Of a stretch of 23,130 nt of DNA, positions 1 to 10,200 are shown piece by piece. Origin of the DNA: Hofstenia miamia (lineage: Eukaryota; Xenacoelomorpha; Acoela; Hofsteniidae); contig CABFPE010000171.1 of assembly GCA_900660155.1 (NCBI GenBank), positions 233,980-257,109 of the forward strand. Reading direction: 5' to 3'. Each line of letters begins with the position of its first letter. The first letter of the stretch is position 1. Made by a program: the position numbers and the translations under genes. A model generated the notes under the pieces. The model did no database searches, had not been told where the DNA came from, and saw only the letters and a list, made by a program, of their open reading frames with translations.

Positions 1-32
<32 letters not shown>
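1..32. repeat. (TA)n microsatellite at window edge
   Basis: An uninterrupted TA run opens the window. Confidence 0.9.
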
Positions 33-35
<3 letters not shown>

Positions 36-659
36 GATATCGCGCTTTTTGGACCATTGAGAATGAGACACATATAGGGTTTTCTCAAAATTGTATAATA
101 TGGATTTCAAAATGATATTAACACGAACATGTTTTCTTTTTTTATAGATTTCTTCGTTTTTGATATATGTAGAAACTAAAAGTTTTAGCTTGACTTAGTT
201 GTTTTGTCTTTATACGCCAGCTCTTGCTCATATCTGTGCCTAAGAAGCCAATGTCCGTGCATGACTAGCTTAATTTAACCACTACGTAGAATTTTATCTT
301 GTTGATTCAAGAGATTGTTGTCAATGGACCTCTTCAGCGCATGAGAGTACCAATGAAAGCTCTGTAATGCTTTTCCAATAAACTCCGAATTTTCGCTTAT
401 CTAATGATTTTTTTCAAATGTGCTGTAATTAACCCCGTAGCATGCATGGTAGTCAAGTAGTCAGTGACTACCATAAACATTAATAAAAAGAATGATACAA
501 TTTCAATTTTTATTTCCTCATATTATAATTGATTATTCTAAAAAATTTAATTTATAGTGAAAATTCATCAGCTTAATAGAAATTCAAAAAATTCTAATGT
601 AAATACGATTTTGCTTAAGAGCACATAAGTGTTTAATTTATAGGCAAGAATGTGAACTT
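33..659. other. No gene seen
   Basis: AT-rich sequence with no protein-like frame. The only structure is a short perfect hairpin at 447-474 (TGGTAGTCA against TGACTACCA). Confidence 0.6.
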
Positions 660-745
660 CAGATAGATAGATAGATATAGATGATATATTCTAATTAACT
701 GCCTGTGACCAAAGGGCAAAACGGCGGTAAATAATCCAAATACTA
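660..745 (-). repeat. LINE 3' end with GATA-type simple repeat
   Basis: On the minus strand the LINE ends in a short untranslated stretch followed by (TATC)n-like units at 662-680. Short 3' simple repeats instead of poly(A) are usual in the CR1/L2 group. The exact end could be a few bases either side of 660. Confidence 0.45.
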
Positions 746-1472
746 TTAATCGATTAAAATATTTACAATGCTACATTCATGAGTGATTTTATGTCTTGTT
801 TGCTTGAGCGTATATGAAAGAGTTAGCCAGCATTTTCGTGCGACAAAAGGTGTCGTAAGAACGTTGTGTACGTAGGAATGGAAAAGGTAGGAGATGGTGA
901 AGTGGATGAGTAAGTGATTGTATACTAAACCATAATTTATCACATAGTTTCACGACAGTTGTATAAGGAATCTGCACCAAAGTATGTCAGTGCATCATCG
1001 TACTTGAGATGTTGTAACATAATTCGAAAAGCTCGTTTCTCCACATTTCTATATTGGACGATTGCTTACTTGTAAGCTGATGATGCCACAATGGGGCGCA
1101 GTACTCGAGAATTGGCCGGATAGTAGAGGCGAATAAAGTTAATGAATGACGAGGTGAGAGTCCGTTATAAATGCCCAAACGTAAGAAATGTAGTATCGTG
1201 GAAGCTTTCTTTATAATGTAGTTGGTATCTTGGAAGCTTTCTTTATAATGTAGTTGGTATTGCAGTTCCACTTCAAATTTGATTGAAGTTCAGCGCCTAG
1301 CCGTTTGACGGAATTAGTACGTTCAATCATATGATTGCCTAGCATAAGATTGTTTGGCAACGAATGACCATGGAGGAAAGATACAATAAGTTCCTTGCAT
1401 TTTTTGGGGTTCAGTTTCATGTCGTTTTGCAGGCACCACATCGAGACTTCGGATAATATATCAGCTGCAGAT
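746..1472 (-). pseudogene. LINE ORF2 C-terminal region
   Basis: The protein resumes as AADILSEVSMWCLQNDMKLN and PKKCKELIVSFLHGHS, then NSVKRLGAELQSNLKWN, NYIIKKAS, LGIYNGLSPRHSL and RPILEYCAPLWHH. NDMKLNPKKCKEL is the conserved motif just after YADD in CR1-group RTs, and EYCAPLWHH is the usual C-terminal block. A 30-bp direct repeat (1199-1228 and 1231-1260) interrupts it. Remnants of the tail (HPLHHLLPF) run to about 746. Confidence 0.8.
1199..1260. repeat. 30-bp direct repeat in LINE tail
   Basis: TGGAAGCTTTCTTTATAATG... at 1199-1228 recurs at 1231-1260 after two bases. The 32-base period shifts the LINE frame at NYIIKKAS. Confidence 0.85.
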
Positions 1473-1736
1473 TAAGACGGGTCGATTTTTCGAATTTTTC
1501 GAGATATGACCTTTGGACTGGTGGAGATATTTTCCTTTGACTATTATATAGAAGCAACCAAAATAACATATCTGAGAGTTCAACCATTTTTTAAGGAAAT
1601 AATTTTGAAAATACAGGCAAAATTGCTCTATTTCTACTATTGCTTTAAATACAAAACACTCTAAAATACTGATGAAATGTTTATATTGTATGATTTTTTG
1701 TGAGAGTGATTTGGGCAAAAGGTGGAAATAACTAAT

Positions 1737-3224
1737 TTAGAACAGAAGTTCATCATAATTTTCACTGTAGTACCCTTTTGAAACATAAGAAGGTCTCAAT
1801 TTACGATTGAGTACTTTGGCAACGATGTGTTTGTGCCTAGCCTCCAGTCTGTATACTGTATGTGAAGCCTCGGAGGTTAACTTTACAGCTCGTTCAACAC
1901 TCTGTGAGTGTGAGGGTAGATCTGGTAGTTCTAATTTAGTACCATTCAGCAAAGCTTCCTGAAGATTATTGTCAGAAATGTTTTCTGTGAGTGCAGGCTC
2001 ACATATGCCGCTCCGAGAAAGGTTTATTAGTTCTGACCAATGATTAGCTTCAAAGTTAATAGTTGTAATCTTCTTCAATCTTTTTTGTGGATTTTCCCTT
2101 TCGGATGGACACAGTCTTTCTCAATGCTGTTTCTCTCACTTCTAAATCCTCACACTTCAACATTGATATCAACATGTTTTCTGGAAGTAGGCCGAAAGCA
2201 TTGTATTTCAGATTATTGAAAGTGACATCACGACCATCTTCAGACTGTTGCTTGGTTCTTTGAATCATATCGAATATGTACTTTTGCTGACTATGAAACT
2301 TCCCATCCTTTTTAATTTCAACCCAAGAACCAGCATAAACTTCCACTATATACATGATCAGCTTCTGCATTGATCATATAGTTCTGAAGGGTAAGCACCT
2401 CTTACCCATAGACTCATCAGTCTAATCGCCAATGTTAACCACCTAGCGTGATTGAGTGGACCAATTTTCCACGCTACGTATCTTGGATTAACCTTACCAC
2501 GCGATATACCAAGTGCATACTCTAAAAGAAGACGTTGATCACTGCTAAGATCTTTCAGGGTATCTTCCGGGAAGAACATGTCGTCTAAGGCCCCACAGAA
2601 TTTGGCGAAATTTACTTGCGGTAGCTCATGAAAATGTTTTTCGCATAGTTTACCGATTGGTCCAGTAAAAGCAGTGGGACTTTTACTTGTACCATCTAAT
2701 TGTTTGAAAATAGCACGAAATGGTAACTCATTTTGATGCAAGGAGCATCCTATCGTGTGCAGCTTTCGGTTTATTTTAGTTTCAAGACATGTTACAAGGC
2801 CACTTTCCCAACCAGTGTTGGTGCTTGTATTATCTAGAAGTACAGCTTTGATAGTTGCTGTGCTACTGAACTCTTCCAAAACACTAGCAGTTTCCTCTGC
2901 CTGGAGAAGGCCAGTCGCTCCTTCCAACGGTATCACTCTATGGGTGAGGTACTCTCCATGTTCATTTCCTGATTCTTTAGTGAAGGTCAAATGATGTTCT
3001 TGACCCCTTGCTTGTTTCAGTTTCTTATCTCCCTTTTCGTCAGTCACTTCTTTATATAACATGGTCTCTTTATCAACTTTTCCATCTTCTCTGATGCTGA
3101 TATACTTGCTTTTCGTCACCCATACACTTAATTCTAGACTTTTCCCTGTCCAGTTTTGACTTATCAACTATTATTTGTTTCACATCGAAATCATCTTTTA
3201 ACAGTTCCATCACCTTTAGATCAA
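1737..3224 (-). pseudogene. Transposon protein, probable catalytic and C-terminal part (broken)
   Basis: From right to left: SRIREDGK-type region, HGEYLTHRVIPLEGATG, KAVLLDNTSTNTGWESGLV, RKLHTIGCSLHQNELPFR, SPTAFTGPIGK, GKVNPRYVAWKIGPLNHARW, then in other frames KLIMYIVEVYAGSWVEIKKD and FGLLPENMLISMLKCEDLEV, and last PDLPSHSQSVERAVKLTSEA. The Asp in LLDNTSTNTG sits like the second acidic residue of an RNase H-fold transposase, and HARW like a transposase helix; this is inference. At least two frameshifts (near 2360 and 2065) break it. Confidence 0.6.
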
Positions 3225-3225
3225 N

Positions 3226-3682
3226 GAAGTGTTTTTTGCATAGTTTACCGATTGGTCCAGTAAAAGCAGTGGGACTTTTACTTGTACCATCTAATTGTTT
3301 GAAAATAGCACGAAATGGTAACTCATTTTGATGCAAGGAGCATCCTATCGTGTGCAGCTTTCGGTTTATTTTAGTTTCAAGACATGTTACAAGGCCACTT
3401 TCCCAACCTGTGTTGGTGCTTGTATTATCTAGAAGTACAGCTTTGATAGTTGCTGTGCTACTGAACTCTTCCAAAACACTAGCAGTTTCCTCTGCCTGGA
3501 GAAGGCCAGTCGCTCCTTCCAACGGTATCACTCTATGGGTGAGGTACTCTCCATGTTCATTTCCTGATTCTTTAGTGAAGGTCAAATGATGTTCTTTACG
3601 CCTTGCTTGTTTCAGTTTCTTATATCCCTTTTCGTCAGTCACTTCCTTATATAACATGGTCTCTTTATCAACTTTTCCATCT
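3226..3682. repeat. Second, divergent copy of transposon segment 2630-3087
   Basis: The stretch between two single N bases repeats 2630-3087 with about eight differences and one indel. The sequences just outside it overlap: 3191-3224 equals 3684-3717 over 34 bases. The segment is therefore probably an extra contig of another copy or allele placed between two overlapping contigs, rather than a true internal duplication. Confidence 0.8.
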
Positions 3683-4542
3683 NTCATCTTTTAACAGTTC
3701 CATCACCTTTAGATCAAAGATTAAGGCGTTAGCTGGACTAGCACCTAGCCTAGAGGATACATTACCTCGAACCAATTCCATCGCGAATCTGGGAGTTTTG
3801 AGAAAACTGTAGCCACCACTTACAATGGTATTTGGACTGAACTCATCATCTTCATCATTATCAGCTGATCTTTCCGATTCTTCAGAACTCAAATCTATAT
3901 TTTGAGACGATGTTGTTTTTCAACCTGATTTTGTAGTTTCTTTTCTGCTTCTAAGGACCTTTGATCTCTTTTAACTGCTGCTTTATCAACAGGACCGAGT
4001 TGGAAGGAACCTTTTGGGCCTATCTTGGCCCTTTGGTCACGCAGATATTCTCTCTCCTCTATTGGTACCTTTTTTTGATGGAAGACATGTACATATGATA
4101 TGTTGTATTTGGCAGTTTTTATTTGTTGCACTTTACAAAATTGTCGTCACATGATCGAACTAGCAATTTACACGTACACGCAGAAATGTCAAACAGTCTA
4201 GCAATTTTGTCCTCTAGATTTTGTTCTTTCTTGGCAAAGAGAGACTTTCGGTTCATTTCTTTTACCTTTTTGAAACAGAGTATCTACAAGCTTCACTATA
4301 TAATATTTATCATATAATGGAAGCCTAGGATTTACAGCACGCCAAATGTCTATGATGTCATTAGCGATTATTTTTGATATTTCATAGTCCTTCATGTCCA
4401 GATTGCTATTTTGTAAGAAATAGCTATATTGAATGAATGGGCGGTTCGTTGGAGGTTCTGTTTTATCCAACGGAGATGGTTGTCCTCAGAATTTCTTTGC
4501 TGCATCAGCTCTAGTTAGAGTAAGTTTGCGCTTTTTACCCAT
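3668..4542 (-). pseudogene. Transposon protein, N-terminal part (broken)
   Basis: It begins MGKKRKLTLTRADAAKKF and then, in a shifted frame, PFIQYSYFLQNSNLDMKDYE and ISKIIANDIIDIWRAVNPRL. Later parts are VPIEEREYLRDQRAKIGPKG, VDKAAVKRDQRSLEAEKKLQ and SPNTIVSGGYSFLKTPRFAM. The first residues carry a KKRK-type nuclear signal. The RDQR...KRDQR region is a basic helix that could bind DNA. Frame breaks lie near 4490, 4190 and 3890. The product's exact function is unknown to me. Confidence 0.6.
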
Positions 4543-4921
4543 CACGGAGGTAATGTAGACAGTTTACTTCTTATAGAAAATCTAAAAGTAGACATAAAAT
4601 TAATTAATTAGATTGTGAAAATACGAATTAATATTCTGCCAGTAGCATATTTTATAGTTTTCACTCACCCACTATCACACTAAAAATAACACATTAATTT
4701 AAATTGAAAATCAAGCCTTATAGTGGAGTTTATATTTGACATATTTTATTTTTATATTTTACAAAAACGAGAAAATATGAATAAAAACATAAAAAACGAA
4801 GATAATTCCTCAAAATACAATAGAGTTGTGACATTCAAAACACATGCTAGAATTAACCTAATACTAAAAGCAATATATCTAAACCGGTCCAATTTGGCAA
4901 TTCCCATATCGACCCGCCTTA

Positions 4922-5971
4922 CGGCAGATCCAGTGCTGTCTCTGCGTATCGTTTCCCACGCCGTTGTATCATCAACGTACTTCAGCCGGTTACAGTGTGA
5001 TCTAAGAAGGCTATCAGCGAATAGAATAAATAGGTATGGTCCCAATTTTGTCCTTTGTCCCTTGAGGGACTCCTGCATTGATGTTGTTCCACTCGGAGAC
5101 GACATTGGGAATGATTACTCTCTGTTTCCGGGCAGTTAGAAAGGAGATATTCCAATTTAGTATATAGCTATTGACGTCAATATCCAAAAATCGTTGTTTA
5201 AGGAAAGGCTGGCTAATCATATCGAAAGTCTTTGAAAAGTCGAATAAGAGGACCCTAGAAAAGGTACCCTCATTATCTAGCTGGTGTAATAATTGATGTT
5301 TAAGATTAAGTAAGGCCATAACCGTCAAGCGACCACGTACTGCATCATACTGTTTCGGATCGAGAGATAGGGTAATTTTAGAGATCAATTCTTTATTTAA
5401 TATAATGTCTTCAAATATTTTGGAAATTGAATTAGTAGTGGAAATTGTCTTTTTCTTTTTGATACAGATGGCATTTGCAGAAATAAAAGGCGAGCAGTTT
5501 GCAACTCTGAAAGATATGTTAATTAATTGTGATACTGGATAGGCTAACTCGTGAGCAAAATCTTTAAAAATCCATTTTGGAAGCGTTGTACCGTTACTGT
5601 CAGGTCCGCTAGATTTATTGCATTTAAGATTGCTGAGGTATTGGTAAACTTCATGTTCTTCAACTTGGATAGGTACGTCATCCTGCCTGAAGGGAATTCG
5701 GTCGCTTTCATTTAATTTGGGATAGTTGGAAGTAATAGATGTTAGTTGCTGATTGATGAAATTGGCAACTTCCTCGGGATTGTACTTTTGTAGCGGCCTG
5801 CCCAAAGAGAAACTGTTATTACCAGAATTAAGACAACCTGGGGCATTTTTTAAGGTTTTCCACCATTTTCTTGGATTAGTGCTCTTAATCGAATTAAGTT
5901 TGTCAGTGTAATATTTCTGCTTCCTTGCTTTGATAATCCTTGCAGTCTTGTTATGGATTCTTTAGAATTTA
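4922..5971 (-). pseudogene. LINE ORF2 linker and reverse transcriptase core
   Basis: From 5960 downward: RKQKYYTDKLNSIKSTNPRK, PLQKYNPEEVANFINQQLTS, NKSSGPDSNGTTLPKWIF, VLLFDFSKTFDMIS, then NAGVPQGTK and, in another frame, LGPYLFILFAD and LKYVDDTTAWETIRRD. These are RT motifs 2 to 5, with FSKTFD (normally FSKAFD), GVPQGT and YVDD, which holds both catalytic Asp residues. The fragment ends at GSAV at 4922, exactly at the border of the DNA transposon. Frame breaks lie near 5400 and 5060. Confidence 0.85.
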
Positions 5972-6430
5972 TCAGTCGGTTAATGTCGTAATGCCGCTGT
6001 TCTGGAATTGATTAAATTCCAAATATTCATTACTGTCTATCATTGAATTCCATTCAGCGTTAACTAGTTTCCTGCCAAAAATAATTTTGTTAGCTTCAGA
6101 TTTATTCCTCTTATAAGAAATATGTACCGAATTAACCACCGTTGTTTTCAGTTGTGACAGTCCGACAGAGATATGTTTACATCCACCAATGTTCGACAAT
6201 GGGTAAGGGTCACCATAAAGTTCACTTCGGTTGGTAAAAATTTTATCAAGAGTCTTTTTGCCGTGAGTATGAAAAGACACAAGTTGTTTGATTTGGAATT
6301 CTCTATTAAGGAAAGACGTTTTCAGGTCATTAAAATCGCCACCTAATATTACTACATCATTGGAATAGCTACGTTTGAGGTATTCAATGCACTCCCGTAG
6401 GTAGACTTTCATCACCCTTGAATGACCTCT
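5972..6430 (-). pseudogene. LINE ORF2 endonuclease, C-terminal part
   Basis: The stretch reads MKVYLRECIEYLKRSYSND, then VVILGGDFNDLKTSF and GKKTLDKIFTNRSELYG, then GCKHISVGLSQLKT. GGDFN is the conserved endonuclease motif. TLDKIFTNR corresponds to the LD...T region, and SDH, usual near the end, is replaced here by CKH, so the catalytic His is kept while the Asp is lost. It directly continues the part ending at 7400. Confidence 0.7.
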
Positions 6431-6431
6431 G

Positions 6432-7400
6432 TCTCAGAATAATAACAATAATCAATGACTTTATTTAGCCGCTGAAGACATAGACAAAAAAAAATAAAAA
6501 CAAGTCAAGTTTTACGGCATCGAGGCCAGTCACAGGGGATGAAATAGGAGCAAACGGAAGAGTAGGCGAAGTTGGAGAAGGGCTCAGCAAAGAGGAAAGC
6601 CATCAAAGATTTCTTGAAGCTCGGTGGCGGAGAGAAGAAATCAATCGCTGTTGGAGGGTTGCGAGTCAAGATGTAATTAGCAGCAGTACAAGCACGATTG
6701 AAAAACGAGTGAAGGGTGCGATTTTTCTTCTTACGACGAATGGAGAAGGTGACGACATCATCAGAGTGAGTGCAGCAGGAATTAGAGAACTTAATGAAAT
6801 CAAAAGGATCAAGATCCAATTTGCGAGTCAGTAGTCGATTGAACAGGAGGAGATCACAGGCATGGAAGTAGAGTGACAGCGGGAGAGTGGAGAATTTGAG
6901 AAGAGCATCTTTGTATGGCAAGAGAGAGATCTATTTGAAGGCACGCTTCTGGAAGCGTTCCATGGAGTTGAACAAAGCACGAGAAGGCCACCAACAAGGA
7001 GATGCGTAGAGAAGAATTGACTTGATCAAAGAGAGTTTCGCAGCGGACGAGGTATTAAAAGGAACATTATGGAAAAGGGCAAATAGCGAGGAATTAGCTT
7101 TGCGGAGACTGGTCATGAAAAGACTCGAACATAGATGATAAATCAGCAATGGGAATACGAAAGGCACTTTTCGAAGGAGGGTTGTAAACGCAGAGCAGAG
7201 AAACAATGTGGTCACTGAGAACAACAGAACAGCCACAACAGAAATCGAAGGATAATGAATCGAAAGAAATGGGACGGATGTCAAGGTTAGGAAGACGTGA
7301 GGCAATGAGAACACCTCCATGGCGACCACTGGATCGATCCATACGAGAAAGAACTTTAAGAGTAGAGTTGTAAAAACAACACTATCAGCAACGGCAGAAT
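6432..7400 (-). mobile_element. Second LINE, internally deleted, inside the first
   Basis: The minus strand begins with endonuclease sequence (about 7370-7110: MDRSSGRHGGVLIASR, DHIVSLLCVYNPPSKS) and passes within a few codons to a reverse-transcriptase tail (7105-6505: AKLSLIKSILLYASPCWWPS, SMERFQKRAFK, then CDLLLFNRLLTRKLDL and IPCDWPRCRKT). The RT core between them is absent. The 3' end shows AATAAA and an ATTATTGTTATT-like tail near 6433-6465. Its protein is not the host LINE's family; the clade is unknown to me. Host endonuclease sequence flanks it on both sides. No clear target duplication is visible, so the outer limits are approximate. Confidence 0.7.
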
Positions 7401-7750
7401 TATATCCAATTATATATCCACTGATATTCCTGGGACTTAGATGTGGGATAAGCCTTATCCATAGGCTTTCGATGTTGTCATAAGAGGTGTTCTCTTTAAG
7501 ATTTAGCCTCTCCCATGGTACTTGTTGTTGGTTTTTTATGTATATCATGACTCCGCCACCTTTAGGATGTTCACTAGATTTTGTCCGATCGTTTCTTTCT
7601 ATGCTATAACCTGGAATATTAATGGCATTGTCTGAAATTTCGTAAGAGAGATGAGTTTCAGTAAGAAGGATCAGGTTTGGACAATTGATAGAGCGTATTA
7701 AATTATAGAGTTAATCGATTTTATATCTGAGAGATTGTACGTTGCTAAGG
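7400..7750 (-). pseudogene. LINE ORF2 endonuclease, N-terminal part
   Basis: Translated pieces read LILLTETHLSYEISDNAIN, then GYSIERNDRTKSSEHPKGGG, then VMIYIKN and ESLWIRLIPHLSPRNISG. TETHLS and the GGGV turn are signatures of APE-type endonucleases in LINEs; the Glu of TETHLS is the metal-binding residue. The reading frame is interrupted several times. The protein stops at about 7400, where the second LINE enters, and resumes at about 6430. Confidence 0.65.
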
Positions 7751-7981
7751 ATAATGGTAGGTAAAAAGGTAGAACATGTAGACTTGCGCAGTTTGTTTGG
7801 TTGTCAGTTGGAAATATCGCCTTTATTTCCATCAATGTATAGGATGTTGTCACGAATTTTCAGTCTTGATCTTTCAATACCTGAATCTATAAATTCACGT
7901 CGTTTTTGTAGGAGCAGTGATTCCTTCAGCTTTCGATAATTCCGATAAATCTGGCGACAGGTAAATTTTTTGAGGATAGTT

Positions 7982-8639
7982 TTAAAAAAGTTTCGCTTTG
8001 GATAAATTTTTTCTTTTATCCCATATATTCTTCAGAGTGATGAGCAAAGTTCGTGGCTGAAAACGTTTCGCGTCATATTTGCCTAGGCGTTGTATATCAC
8101 TTATTTGCACTTCGTTTTCATTTATGAAAGTTAACATTTCTGATACTGCTTTAGCTTCTTTATCTAGTCTTTCATTTTGGTTGCGCTCGTTTATTTCAGC
8201 TATAGCATTAACGCGAATGTTAAGCTTATAGTCATCCAGAGAAAATCGCTCAGATACAGATGGTGAAACTGTTTCTTTGGACAGTTGCTGTGGAAATGGA
8301 GCATCAACTTTCTTCAAAATATCAACACAGATATCCGTTACGTTCGACAATGTTCTTTCTTTGTCATGGGAAACTGAACCTTTCGCTATGTTACACAAAA
8401 GTATGTCTCTCTTTCCACCATTTACGCAGGAGTTACAGAATACCAGAATCTTAGCGCTAACATGCTTCATTGCATCAATTGATTCTTGCTAAAATCCGGT
8501 GCATTTTGCAGGAACAAGTTGAACAAAAGAATATGTCATCTTTTTCTTTAAACATAGCATTGCATGTAGAACACACTTCATTTTCATTTGAAACCCAGTG
8601 TTTGCAGTTGTCACAGAAAAGCTGGGTTTGATTACACAT
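7982..8639 (-). pseudogene. LINE ORF1, zinc-finger protein (broken)
   Basis: ATG at 8637-8639 opens MCNQTQLFCDNCKHWVS, with Cys pairs at residues 9/12, 23/26 and 39/42 plus C44 and H47. This is a PHD- or RING-like zinc-binding layout, known in ORF1 of CR1-group elements. A shift near 8475 moves the frame. The second frame continues AKILVFCNSCVNGGKRD and then a charged coiled-coil-like region and RFQPRTLLITLKN, to a stop at 7982. ORF1 proteins of this type are thought to bind nucleic acid in the element's RNP; that role is inherited knowledge, not shown here. Confidence 0.6.
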
Positions 8640-8739
8640 CAGGAGTTAAACAAAAACCGACTGTTCTCGATGAAATGCAAAATTATAGTGCGATAATTAA
8701 AATAAATATATGAAAGTTTTGCTTTATTCTTCTAATTTT

Positions 8740-9085
8740 CAATCACCGATTGAACATTTGTGCACCATAAGCAGCAAATTTGTGATTTCTGATGTAGTCA
8801 GAATTTAAAATGCCTACTATTCGCATATATATTTAATAGCACAAGCGCTTTCTGCACACTAGTTGATTCTAAACACATTTCCGTTTGGTGGAGAATACTG
8901 CAAATAAACAACGCCAGATGTGGAGAAATTGTGAATCTTAAGGTAGTCAGATTTGAAATTGACTACTACACTCATATTTATTGAAAAGCAAAATTCTCTC
9001 AACACAATTTTGATTGGTGGATAATATGCAAATAGTTATTGAAATTCTGCTTTAGTAGTAGTCAGATTTAAATATATTAATTATC
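8740..9085. repeat. Degenerate tandem units upstream of LINE ORF1
   Basis: The string GTAGTCAGA recurs at 8794, 8943 and 9058. Between recurrences the same order of words appears: TTGGTGGAGAATACTGCAAAT, matched later by TTGGTGGATAATATGCAAAT, and earlier by a weaker version near 8755-8785. Units are about 115-150 bases and only moderately alike. The place, just before ORF1 of a minus-strand LINE, suggests 5'UTR monomers. Confidence 0.45.
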
Positions 9086-9339
9086 TTGAAAATGACAAAT
9101 TGGAATGTCGAAACGCGTCAATAATAAAAAATTTTATTCTCATAATTCAAGCATATTTAGTCTTAAGAATCTTTCATGTTCATACATTTTAAAAAATATC
9201 TTAAACGCTGAAGAGCAAGAAAAATATAAAAGCTGCAAGAAATTATTTACTAATTATCCGAAGGAATGCTTACGATTGGAGTAATTAAACAAATGTTACA
9301 TGTCATCTTTAGTTCCAAAGTTTTTAACCATTTAAATTC

Positions 9340-10200
9340 CATTACATCTTAGAAATTTCTCGAAATTTTTTATACCAGGACAACTAAAAGCTCTACAGAA
9401 GATCATTAAAAAATTAAAACAAGATTTACGTATATTGAAAAAAGATTTGGATAAAAAACTGCAAGCATTCTTTAATTTAAACATAATATCAATGTGCATG
9501 ATGACACAAATTATCATTTAGTTAAAACACTAAAAAAAGACATCAAAAAAAAATCATCAGTTTATCATCAAAATCAACTATTGATAATAAACTGCAAGTA
9601 AAAGACACCGTAAGAAACATCTCATCAACAGATATTAAAAAGAAGCTTTATTTTATGGGATGAAAATGTCTTGGCCTTGAAAAATAAATAAATTGAAAAC
9701 AAAGATGAAACAGAATCGTTCTTTAAAAAGTTAAGGCATTGTACTAATTTTACTCAAGAAGAAACATTAAGATGGAAGTAGAAAATCTTAACTATATTAG
9801 ATATTTATCTAAAAAAACAAATTACACATACCACCCAAAGTATTAAAACTATTAAATACACTTGAAGAGCTAAGTTGTAACGATAAATTATACATTTGCA
9901 AATCTGATCTGACAAAAGCAATAATGTGATAGTCCAAGATAAATCAAAATATCTAGAAAGTATGAATAAAATTCTAAATGATCGTAGTAAATTTATATTA
10001 TGCAATCCAGATAAGAAGTAATCGCAATTTCTTCATAATAGAAAAAGACATTTCCATCGTGAACTTCTTAAAATTAAGAACAAAGAAAATATCAGCGAAG
10101 AATTATATTAAAGACTATATAGCACAGGATGTAAACCTGCCAGAATGTATGGTCTTGCGAAAACTCACAAGAATCTGAAAAATCCACCATATAGACCCAT
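9340..10200 (+). mobile_element. Penelope-like element fossil, reverse transcriptase region
   Basis: Plus-strand translation gives LKKDLDKKLQAFFNLN, then PPKVLKLLNTLEELSCNDKL, VQDKSKYLESMNKILNDRSK and, best of all, GCKPARMYGLAKTHKNLK followed by NPPYRPILNVIDN. The P-x-R-x-YGL-x-K-x-HK and RPI blocks are the entry to the Penelope-type reverse transcriptase. The element is heavily decayed with many breaks and lacks the rest of the RT and the GIY-YIG endonuclease. An old copy. Confidence 0.65.

Larger units (their letters stand above)
1475..4919 (-). mobile_element. DNA transposon with 12-bp TIRs and TA target duplication
   Basis: The left end begins AGACGGGTCGAT (1475-1486) and the right end, read inward, AGGCGGGTCGAT (4919-4908): 11 of 12 match. 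TA flanks both sides (1473-1474, 4920-4921); TTA also fits. The flanks outside are consecutive parts of the host LINE, which proves the borders. Coding sequence lies on the minus strand from ATG at 4540-4542 to a stop at 1737-1739. It includes LLDNTSTNTG...LHQNELPFR, a motif of a protein family widespread in invertebrate transposons that I cannot assign to a superfamily; hAT-like or another DDE type is possible. As assembled it is 3445 bp, but about 490 bp of this is probably a scaffolding extra. Confidence 0.8.
660..8650 (-). mobile_element. CR1-like LINE, interrupted by two other elements
   Basis: Pieces of one non-LTR retrotransposon lie in order on the minus strand: ORF1 at 8639-7982, endonuclease from about 7750 to 7400 and 6430 to 6180, linker and reverse transcriptase 5970-4922, and the C-terminal region 1472-746. 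The 3' end lies near 660, next to a GATA-type simple repeat. The host sequence breaks off cleanly at each foreign insert and resumes with the next part of the same protein. A zinc-finger ORF1, an APE-type endonuclease, FSKTFDMI, GVPQGT and YVDD are typical of the CR1/L2/jockey group; CR1-like is my best placement. It has several frame breaks and is dead. Net of inserts it is about 3.6 kb. Confidence 0.8.

Noticed and set aside
2755-3589. Plus-strand 79-codon open frames in two identical copies
   Set aside because: They are antisense shadows of the transposon protein, duplicated because the segment itself is duplicated.
4752-5105. A single 117-codon minus-strand protein joining YVDD to an AT-rich tail
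   Set aside because: The frame runs from the LINE across the transposon border at 4920; the last 50 residues are read-through of the transposon's end.
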